From NCBI GenBank assembly GCA_029834535.1, contig JAQMWT010000667.1:248001-312000 (forward strand): 64,000 nucleotides of DNA, given 5' to 3'. The notes under the pieces are model-generated. The model saw only the letters and a program-made list of their open reading frames with translations. It searched no databases and was not told the DNA's origin. The position numbers and the translations under genes were made by a program. Positions 1 through 10,153 of the stretch are shown in pieces (position 1 is the stretch's first letter; every line of letters starts with the position of its first letter). Source of the DNA: Chrysophaeum taylorii. Lineage: Eukaryota > Sar > Pelagophyceae > Pelagomonadales > Pelagomonadaceae.

Positions 1-3000
1 CACGATCCGCCGTCTGTTTCGCAGGTCCATGAAAATAAAAGGCCAGCGGCCTCGCCTGCGACACCTCTCGCGTCCTCGTCGTACGACGACGCAGCCGACA
101 CCGTTACGCTCGAAGCGGTCGAGACTGCACGGTCACTGCCGTCAATGAGGGCCACGAGGTCACCTTGAGACACATAGATTGTGGTGAATGCCGAATTTGT
201 CACACCCGTCTTCGAGTCGGTCGCCGTCACCGTCAACACGTATGTTCCTCCCGGCTTCAACGCGAACGAAGGCAGACGGAAGGTTCGCGGGTCGTTGGAC
301 GTCGAGTCATATTTCCCATCGTCCAATCGCCTACGGAAGAGGCTCGTAGTTTCGGCCAAGTCCCAGGCCATGTCGACGCCGCGTTCCTTCAGATCGCGGC
401 CATCGCATGCCGTCGCCGAGCCCTGCGCGTGCACGGCGAGCTCCTCCGACGCCGAGAGTGAATAGGATCCGCCACCGACGACTTCAATTGAAGGCACGTT
501 TTCGCTCGAGAGGAAGACGACGTAGGCGTCCGACGTCGCCGACTGCAACAGCCAGTTTGTGACCGTCACGCGAACGGTCACATTCGTCCAGCCCGCCAGG
601 ACGAGCGCCTCGAGCTCGGTCGAGTTGAACAACATGAGCTGCGAATCGCCACCGACGTTGGTGCGTTCGACGACTGTTGCTGCCACAACGTTGTTTTTTC
701 CCATGTAGTTTGTCACGGCCCACACATAAGTCATGGATTTCCCGCCGCTGCCCGTGGACTGGTAAGCGTCGATTTCGAGATCTTCGCACACCGCCGTTTG
801 GCTGGGGCCGGCGAGCTTGGGAATGGGCACCACGGGATTGGCCGGCGCGGAGACAACGGCCGACGAGTTGCTAGAATACGCGAAGCAGTCACACCGCTGC
901 GTCTCCGCGTCCTCGCACTTGCGCTTGATCGTGCCTTCGACGACCGAGATCTTGTCGTTTGGGCCCACCTCGACGTTATCGTCGACCAGCACAACGAGTT
1001 GCGAATTTTGCCGCCAATAGCACGAAGACGCGTGCGCACCCGCGAAGTCGAGATACAAACCGCAGAGAAACGTCGTGGCATCGCCGATCGGCTCGCCGCC
1101 AGAATCTGTTGCCGCGTCAAAGATAACGTCCACCTCAATGCCCGCGTCGCTGATGACAGCCGAAGCGACTCCCGGCGGTGGATCGAGGAGGTCCGAGAGC
1201 GCATCGCACGGCGTGATGGTTGGCGAGCGCGTCGGCGACGGCGTCGTCGGCTTCGACGTTGGCGTCGACTGTGGCGCGCGCGTCGGGTTTCCGGGAGTCG
1301 CTGACGGCGCCGATGTTGGCACCAATGTTGTCGGTTCCGGCGTGTGGCTTGATGTGGTCTCGCCGATGCTTGGCTGAGCCGTCGTCACATCTACCGTTCG
1401 CGGGACGCTCGGTGTCATCAACGGCGATGTGGGTTGCGAAGACGCTGGTAGTATAATGGGCTTTGAGGTCGGCGAATCAAGCGGCGGTTTGGATGCCAGG
1501 CGAGAGACGGGGAATGGCGCGACAGTCGGCACTTGCGATGGCTTGGTCGTGGGGTGAGTGACAGGAAGCATTGACGGCGAGTTCGAGGGCGCCTCCGAGG
1601 GCCCAGTGATGGGGAGAGTCGAGAGCAACGGCACGGGAGCCGACGTCGGGTCGATTGACGGACCGCTCGACGAGGCCGACGAAGGGGCGCACGTTGGCGC
1701 AGATTTCGGGATGCTCGAAGGCTGCGACGTCGGGTTTGGAGACGGCAAACTCGTGGGAGAGCTCGTCGGGCTCAAACTTGGGACTGGGGACGGGCTGCTC
1801 GACGTCGGCAGGGATGAAGGCACTGCACTCGGCTGTATTGATGGCTGCGACGACGGCGGCAGAGTTCCTCGTACTGGTGCTTCCAAGCTTTGCGTCGTTA
1901 CACTGGCGAAGTCGTAGTTTGAGCCGACAGTATAGGCGGCTTGGACGAGAGCTGTGTCAAAGTCCGTCGTCGAAGTGTTGCCGAGATTCGTTTGGGCCGC
2001 CGCGATCGTCGATGCGGACGCCGTGATTGTGTAGGTCACCGACACGCTGGTCAAATCGTCTAGCCTTCTTCTGGTGAAGTTCGCGATCTTTATACTCACA
2101 GTCGAGGAGTCGACGCGTGCCTGCGACGAAATTGCTTCTATGATCACTGATGCCTGGGATGAGGCTTGGGAGGCGTTAAGCCCGCTCAGCGACATCGATC
2201 CGCTCAAGGTGTGGACGTCCTCTACTGTCGGCCCGGGCGTTGTTGGGCGCGCTGTAGTTGGGTCGCTCGAGGGCATCGGACTCGGTCTCCCAGATGGCGT
2301 TGACGTCGGTACTACCGTTGGTCCCATAGTTGGAGCCTCCTGTGTTATTGCGTGTCGAAGAAGACAAAAAACAAGCAAAACTACTAGATGGTGTGAACGC
2401 ACCGTCGGAAGCAACGTTGGCCCGGGCGTTGGATGCGGAATAGTCGGTACTGCCGACGGCAAGCTTGAGGGTGATATCGTCGGCGTTGCAAATGGGAGGA
2501 GTGTCGGCATTGTTGACGGCAAACTCGAGGGTGACGTCGTCGGTATCGTGGATGGTGGGAGCGTGCCGCGGACAGGCGTATCAAGGGAAAGCGTGACTAC
2601 GTTGGAAAAATCCACCGCGGAATCGTCAGCAGCCTTGGCGAGCGCGGCGTCGAAGTCTTTCGCGACAGTATTCCCCAGATTGGCATCCGCTTTTGCAATC
2701 ACCGTTTCTGACGCGATGATCGTGTAGCTCACCGACACCAAGGTGCTATCTTCCAGCCTCCTGCGGTCGGAGGCAGCGGTGATGTCGACACTGACAGTCG
2801 ACGCATCGATGCCAGCGCTGGTGGAAATAGCATTGACAATAACGCTTCGAGCGTCGGTAGCTTGTGTGGAGGTGAGCCCAGAAAGCCAGATGGTTCCACT
2901 GAGAGTGTACACGTCCGAGATCGTCGGGGATGGCGTTGTCGGCCCTCTCGTAGTCGGTAGCGGCGAGGGAGGCTGGGTTGGTTTCGACGTGGGCATTGCC

Positions 3001-5713
3001 GTGGGCGTCGCCGAGGGCGCTGAATATGGAGTAGGCGTCGGTTCACTGCTCGGTGCACCGGTTGGCAGTGTAGTAATGGTTGGGTGCGTCGTTGGGGTGA
3101 AGGCGGTCATCGTTAATGTGTACATGCCCGAATCGTCATCGTACCCCTCAAGGAGCAGCACGTATTTGCCCACCTCGAGCGTCTGCGTCAGGATCGTCCG
3201 CACACCACAATCGCCGCAGTCATCGCAGCTCACGACGTGGGAAAACCCATACGTGCAGGGATCAACATCAACACCGTCGTGATCATCGTCGTCGGTGATC
3301 GCGCTGCAAGTCGTAGGCGGGACACGCTTGTAGATTCGGAGATACGTGTCAAAGTCGGACCCGCAAGTGTCAAACTCTATTGTCTCGAGCGCATCGATAT
3401 CGAAGGTGTAGTAATGGTCGTTCGCGTAGTTTCCTAGCTCCGTTGGTGCAGGCGTCGTGTCTCCGGTGACAGTGTCGCCGGCGGCGATGTTGCCGACGAT
3501 AGTCCCATTGAACTTATTGAGTATGTCGTTCAACGTGTTCGTCGCCGTCGGGGCGATGGATGGCCTTACACTGATTGTCGGCGAGGGTGTTGTCGGCGCT
3601 GCCGTGGTAGGCAGTGGCAAGGGTTGTTGCGTTGGTGTTGATGATGGTGCCGTTGTCGGCATTGCCGAGGGTGCTGACAAGGGAACTCTTGTCGGCTCTC
3701 CCACCGGTGTCGCGGTTGGCAGGACAGACGGCAACGACGAAGGGGTTTTAGTCGGTTCTTCCGTCGGTGCACCGGTTGGCAGTGGAGTAAGTGTCGGTTG
3801 CGCAGACGGGGTGAAGGTGGTCATCGTCAACGTATAGGTGCCCGTTTCGTCCGAGTACCCTTCGAGGAGCAACACATAGCTACCCGCCTCCAACGTGTGC
3901 GTCAGGATTGTCTCCGTATCACAATCGCCGCAGTCATCGCAGCTCACGACGTGAGAAAACCCGTACATGCAGGGATCAACATCAACGCCGTCATAATCGT
4001 CATCGTCGGTGATCGCGATGCAAGTCGTGGGCGGGACACGTTTGTAGATTCGGAGATACGTGTCGAAGTTGGACCCGCACGTGTCGAACTCGACTGTTGT
4101 CTCAACCGCGTCAACCTGAAAGGTGAAATAGTGGTCGCTCGCAGAGTTTCCGAGCTCGGTTGGTGCAAGTGTCGTGTCCCCGGTGACAGTGTCGCCGGCG
4201 GCGATGCTGCCAATTATGGTCCCATTGAACGAGTCGAGGACGACATTCAACGTGTTTTTCATCGTGGGGTGGACAGACGGCTTTGAGCCGACTGTCGGTG
4301 AGAGCGCAGTCGGTCCCACCGACGGTGCGCCACTCGTAGGCATCGACGAGGGCACAGTTGTTGATATCGTCGCCGAGGGCCAGGCTGTTGTTCGGCCGGT
4401 CGGAGTCTTGGTTGACGGCCAGGTCGTTGGGACTATCGACGGTAGCGGGGATGGCCAGGTCGTTGGGCTATTTGAGGGCCACGTCGATGGGATAGGCGAC
4501 GGACCCGAGGTCGGTGCTGGCGACGGCGTCGCCGATGGCCAGACAGTCGGGTCGGCAGTAGGGGAGGTGGGTAGTCCCGTCGGCTGCGAAGTCGGGCCCA
4601 ACAAAGGCGCGGGCGTCGGCTCCTACGTGGCGACGGTGTGTGTTTCTTCTCACTAAAGGCAATTCGACATACCGACGTGCTTCCCCACGTGGGTTTCTCC
4701 GTCGGCGCGGATGTCGGGCGGTTGGACGGCGTCATCGTCGGCAAAGCCGACGGCGCGGCAAAGGGCTGCGCGCTTGGCGTCGTCGTCGTCGGGCATCTGT
4801 GCGAGAGGGTAAGGCCTTTTGTGGGCAAAACTGAGACGCACGCTGTCGGTGCGGACGATGGCGGCGTGCTTGGCGCGGCGCTCGGATCCCTAAAAAACAA
4901 CCAACCTCGGAAAATAAAAGTCTCGCGGGTTCTTCTTGCTCACCCCGTCGTCGGCAGGTGCGAGGGCTCGGGCTCGGGGGGGTGCGTGGGCGTGCTTGTG
5001 GGCTGCACCGTCGGGAACTCGGTCGGAGTCGCCGTGTATAAATTGTAGATGCTCGTAACGTCCGAGGCTCGGAGCACGACGTCGAAGACGTAGAGCTCGT
5101 CGACGTAACCCGTGAAGTGGTACTGGTTGCCATAGTCTTCCGTCGGCCTGTTGCCCAAACGCAACGGATAGGTCGTCCCGGTGTCGAGCGAAGCAGGTCC
5201 CTCGGACTGAAGGGCACCGTCGAAGTAGAGGTGCCAGTCGACGCCGTCGTAAGTCGTACAATAGTGGTGCCACTCGTCGTCGTCCGAGCCAGAGACCTGG
5301 ATGACCTTGTCGCACGTGCCGTAGCGCGAGAGCAACATGGTCCAGTAGCTTGCCGCGTATTCCTTGAGTTGCAGTGAAAACTCGTTGCAACCCAACGTCT
5401 CGAGGCTCCCAGAAAAGTACAAAACACCCCCGTCGAAGTAATCGCCATGGACGCGTGCCCACACGCACACCGAGCGATTTTCCCCCGCCGTCACCGTTAT
5501 CGCCGCCGGGAACTCCACGAAATCGCTGCCGCCGTCAAAGTACAACGCGTCGCCGCCGTCCATGCCTGTGACATAGGTCGCGCCGTAATTGGTGCCCGTG
5601 TTGCTCTCGCCCGCGCTCGAGGCGAGGCTCTGGCCGTCAAAGGTGTAGTGCGCCAACGGCACCACCGCCGCCGCTCGTTGGGACAACGCAGCGAGGACCA
5701 AGAGCGCCGTCAT
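1..5713 (-). CDS. Large secreted REJ/PPC/LamG protein with Pro-Thr-rich linkers (partial, runs off left edge)
   Basis: The ATG at 5713 opens a hydrophobic signal peptide (MTALLVLAALSQRAAA). In order on the minus strand I see a LamG/concanavalin-like domain (about 5665-5040, with YTFDG, WHHYCTTYDG and GYVDELYVFD), PT-rich linkers of the PTxxPTxxP type, and two PPC-like domains (about 4290-3830 and 3540-3090) sharing FDTCGS.FDTYLRIYKRVPPTTC and an EGY...TYTLTM end. Two copies of a module (about 2915-2575 and 2215-1880) share the LSGL.S.QA....VI..AIS signature. A Cys-containing block follows (about 1225-880), then a REJ/PKD-like region whose last visible residues are FSWTCETDGG. Short introns keep the frame: 4890-4943, 4797-4841, 4623-4672 and probably 2340-2402. 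Family knowledge: REJ modules occur in polycystin-like and adhesion proteins, and PT linkers are common in stramenopile cell-surface proteins. Whether a channel part follows lies outside the window. Protein-protein or carbohydrate binding at the cell surface is inference. Confidence 0.85.
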
Positions 5714-6809
5714 AAAGGTGGTTAACTCGGGGTGTTATAGGAAGCGGTCATGGACCCTAATATTACGGAATATTACGACTTGACAAGAACTAAACGGACG
5801 CCGAACGGCCGCATTTGATGAGTTTCGGGAGGATGATAATATTTGGTAGGATGATAATATATGCGTGTCTCAGCCGGTACGAGGAGACGCAATGCGAGGA
5901 CGATTGGGACTCCCGGAAACTCTCAAAACGTACGTCCCTGAGGCCAGCTACGTCGTGCTGTAAACCAAGCCGCGACTCAACGCGGCGCATCTCGGTGGAT
6001 GCGATGACGACAATAGCGCCAAGCTCGAGATCCCCCCCTCTCCTCAGCGTCAAGCTGAGCACCAAATGGATATTTACCGCACGGGGACTGGTGGGTCTGG
6101 CCGTCGGACTCGAGAGCCGCGAGAACGCCTACGTCGACTGGCCGAGTGAGATTGAGAGCTGTGGCAATCGCGCTCTCGTCGATGGCAACGCTGCGAAGAA
6201 AAACTCGCAAAAAAAATCTGAACTTCCGCTGGCGCCGTCGTGATGTTCGGCTTGTACTGGAGTTTCGAGGATACCACGACGTCGGCAAAATGCATGTCTT
6301 CAATCGCGTTCCATACGGACGCACGACTTCGCAGCAAAAATACTTCGATGGCGGAAGCGTCGCGCAAGGTGTTATTATCGCCTCGCTCGAAGACTACTCG
6401 CCTAGACTTTGGCCGTCGGGGAGTGGCCCTCATTGTGCTGGGTGACGTCGACAAGGACGAGTCCTATTTCACAGACTACACCGTGGAAGACGGCGCACCC
6501 CTTCCCACTCCAAATTGAGGCGTGCTATGATGAAATTGGGAAGGGCCCCAGGAACATCGGGAACGGCGCCGCACTCCGCGTCGACCGTGTCCGGATTTGG
6601 GGCTTGGATGGCCTCACGACCTTCGTGAAAAGCGAGGGGCCCGACCACCTCCTCGACACCGCAGCTCTCCTTGCCACAAGGCATCATCGGACACACTACC
6701 TTCCTCTCGTCGTCCCCGCACGTGTCTTGGCTCTGAGTGAAGCTTCTGAGTTTCTGCAAGGACGGCGACGACGGTACCGTGACAGATGGCCCGGGGATGG
6801 GCGGCGGCG
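5714..6809. other. Stretch upstream of the LamG gene, no supported gene
   Basis: Several overlapping open frames of 60-140 codons occur on both strands (for example 6074-6454 minus and 6240-6518 plus), but none shows a recognisable domain. The strand cannot be decided. The first about 100 bases are AT-rich (repeated gatgataata near 5832-5860) and could hold the promoter of the minus-strand gene starting at 5713. Confidence 0.4.
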
Positions 6810-9800
6810 GCTCATTGAGTGAGTAGAGTCTCTAGTACTGGCAACATCCGGTCAGATGACGACCCCCGGTCCGATGTCTACAGTGAAGACGGAGGGAGGT
6901 CACACTTCACTGGTCTCGAAGATGGTCTTCCCGACCGAACCCGATCAACCATCCGGTCCTTGCGCCATCAGCAATGCCTCTGCCACGTCGCATCCACAGG
7001 GAAACAACAAGCAATCAATGGTCTTGCTGTCGAAACATCCGCGTTAACTCCACGCACCTGGAGATACTAGCTTAGACCCGCCTAGCCTTGATGTCTTGTT
7101 TGGCACCACCCCTTCAGCAGCTACAGACCACCTCCGAACTGGCCCCCTCTCGCAGCCTTCTCCCTTGGAAGACAGGCACGCCCTGATGCTTAGCTGCTAT
7201 GATCGCCGTCCAACTTCCCGGCCGCCGGACGCGCTCGATGGGCACTGTTCAGCAGAATGCACAGACCCACTTGTGATCACCACCTTGCGACCTATTGGAT
7301 GTCGAAAATATGCCACAGTCGAAACACAAGCTCAACCCCTCTCTGACCCTCAGTCAGAGGACGTACCACTTTCGGATGCCAACCCCAGCGTCTCGACGCG
7401 ACCAAGCCCTTGGGATGTCACCACCATAGTCATGGACACAGGTTCCGAGAGTTATTATGAACGCTCCGATCAGCCGCACACCATGAACGCTACTACCGCG
7501 ACCGCTTCGGTCCTTTTCATGTCCGCCTGCGCAGCTCCCTTCTGGACGCCACAAATTTGCGTTTTCCCCGAAAGCTGGAAGTTCATGCCTCGACTCGCTC
7601 TTCTTAAGCCCCTCATGTAAGCATCAAGGGGACATACGACGAATGTCCTACGTCCACTGCCAACCCCACTGCAGACATGCACACTCGCAACGTTCAGGGC
7701 ATTCCACAACAGCGCACTCTCGCTCGGCACATCCCTCCTCATTCGAGGAAGCATATCACAAGTCAGCAACTTAGCGTGCACCGCACACATTTGGGTCAAC
7801 CTCGTCATTTTGGCGTTTACCATTTTGGTCACGGTCTCTCAATCCCGGAGGATACAACCACCACGCCTGGCCATTCCACTTCCACTTCCTTCGCTACACT
7901 GCACTTGAGGATTATGACCTCAGAGAACTCGCACTCTCCATTCGAGACCCCTCTTGCCGCTTTCCCGCACTGGAGGACACCACGCATTCCAGGCTGGACA
8001 CCCTCACCCCTTGTTTCTCAGCTACCTCACCCATCTGCAATCCCTCGCGGCCAATTCAGCGAACCGCCACGCCTCCTTTGGCATCGATTTCGGATTGCTC
8101 GCACTACGTGATCTTGCTCTTTGAGCATGACCCGCTTTTCGCTGCTCTCCATGTCACCGCCCCCAACATCACGGCGCTCGTCATCTCCACGGACGCTCCG
8201 CGTCATCGTACGCCACAAGACCTCCGGGTCATCAAAATAAGCCGCTCACGTCCTCGCCTTGCCGCGAGCGCCTTACGAGAGCGTATTTCACAATTGGTTG
8301 CTTCACAGGTCTCTCAACGCACTTCCTGACGTCTGACTTTGAACTTACGAGTCTCTTCATGGCGATCTCCAACGCCGAGACGACTACCGCAAAGCAACTA
8401 CGTCACAGGAATTTCTCAGCAAAAAAGGAAAGCGCTAGCTCTGTAAGCATTCGTCGACCCAAAAAAAAGACGATTTCTGAAATAAAATATCACGTCTCAT
8501 CCACAGCAACGACTACTATTTTGCAGTCTCCCGTGGACAAAACGACGACAGATAAGACCAGAAAGGCTAGGGACACCGCTCAGTTAATTGGTGTAGAAGA
8601 CAAGATAACGAACACCAGCTGCACTGGACAGCTCCAGCCCAATAAGACGATGCCCAGGTCTAACATTCAGTTACTCGACCTCGCACAGCTGCGGGCACCT
8701 GCCCCTCTCTCTGGGGATGCACCCCATCCGCGTGACCAGCTCATCAGGCATGTCCCGCTCGCAGAAGCAAAACGGCAGGACATACGGGCACATCAGGGAG
8801 TTCCAGGGAAGCCCACCGCGACTACACGCAGTGGTGTATCGCGCCTATCCGATCATGGAGGAAGGACGATAAGCCTACGTCTGCTCCCTTCGGCCCTGAA
8901 AAGCTATAGCGACCTGTCAACGTCCCAGGCAACTGATCCGCCCCTGCTACAGCACACCATGTTAGCGCGGATGATTTCTTCATGTCATCTTTCGGTCGAC
9001 TTCGATCTCGAGCATGCATTCGTCTTAATGACCATGTCACTCCGAGTAGGAATCCCATTTTGGACCAAAAATTTCAGCCGATCCCACAGGAACTTCAAGA
9101 CGCGACCCCCTGATGCGCCGCCTATGCCCGCATTCCCGTTCGGGACACGACACGAGCATTCGTACCTTCATGTCAGATGATAGCGGCGTAAATTATGGAA
9201 CCGCCACATATGGCAATCAAGATAGACGTGGACTGCATTCCACTCTCATCTCTGGGCGTTACCTCCGACATGCTAGTCCCAACACTATTAGCAGGACAGC
9301 CCTCTCTTCTCTTATCTAGCTCAAACCGCTTCGAAAGATGCCGTCAGTAATGTGCCGACTAAAGCCCAGGCACAGCACAGGCTCTTGCACACTCGCGACG
9401 GCACGCCTCTCTCGGTTTCGACTTCCCACCTTCATGGCACGCCCACAGTCAGCTAAGACGCCCGATTGCTCGCGCAGTACGACACCCGAACATCTATTGT
9501 TTCTGATTCGACACGACACTGCCTTCTCGGTCATCGCCTACGCGACCGATCCGACCGCCACTCGGTTCTGCGCTCGTTGCGCAACCACGGTCTCGCCGCT
9601 TCACCGGCAACCCGCAGACATCACCACGTTGGAACTACGAGGGCGCATTCATTTTTCTCAGATCCGACAGATCCTGTTATGTTCAATGACAGGCAAGCTT
9701 TCTACGACCGCTCTGGCTTTCAACCAGGCGGTCCCATACATACCTCATCCGCTCGTGCCCCGTCTTCTTCGGGTTCGAAACTCGGCGATGGGCGCGGCGG

Positions 9801-9900
9801 GTGGTCTCCCGCCTCGCTGGCCGCTGCGACGGTTTCGTCAACGCATTTTAAATTCGAATTGTAATAAAAGCCTTCTCTTTTCTCGAGCTCATAAGGGCTA
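6810..9900. other. C-rich, gene-poor region, probably decayed sequence
   Basis: About 3 kb with lower GC than its neighbours and an obvious excess of C over G on the plus strand (clearest in 7080-8330). Open frames are short, change frame often and match nothing I recognise. One stretch (about 7830-8329) reads in a single plus frame with a protein-like composition but without a start or a motif. A decayed mobile element is the simplest guess; there is no reverse transcriptase or transposase motif I can point to. Confidence 0.4.
8359..9180 (+). CDS. Hypothetical 273-residue open frame
   Basis: ATG-started frame, rich in Ser, Thr, Arg and Pro, with a basic KESASSVSIRRPKKKTISEIK segment near the start. 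No domain, signal peptide or membrane segment is visible. Its codon use is less GC3-biased than that of the neighbouring RecQ gene, and it sits inside a stretch that otherwise looks non-coding, so it may be a chance open frame. It is listed because it is the longest open frame in this gap. Confidence 0.2.
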   Translation: MAISNAETTTAKQLRHRNFSAKKESASSVSIRRPKKKTISEIKYHVSSTATTTILQSPVDKTTTDKTRKARDTAQLIGVEDKITNTSCTGQLQPNKTMPRSNIQLLDLAQLRAPAPLSGDAPHPRDQLIRHVPLAEAKRQDIRAHQGVPGKPTATTRSGVSRLSDHGGRTISLRLLPSALKSYSDLSTSQATDPPLLQHTMLARMISSCHLSVDFDLEHAFVLMTMSLRVGIPFWTKNFSRSHRNFKTRPPDAPPMPAFPFGTRHEHSYLHVR

Positions 9901-10153
9901 ATAAGTTTTCAACCAATGGATGTGATGGATTAAGCCGACGATCGATGATGTGGCTTGTCAAGCAAGCAGCCTCGAAATTTTTTGGTGCAACCGATCCTTC
10001 CTGAATAATTCTCTTCACTGTACCAGCGCGGTGTACGGCGGGCGTCGTCGGAGTAGAGTGCGCCGTAAGAGCACACTTTGCTGCTGCGGTTCGCAAGCGC
10101 AACCGAACCCGGATTTCGAACCCAGCGACTAGACGTAGCCAAGTGACCTGATA

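Noticed and set aside
1558-4656. Plus-strand frames rich in VG, DG and EG repeats
   Set aside because: Antisense of the PTxxP linker codons of the minus-strand surface protein.
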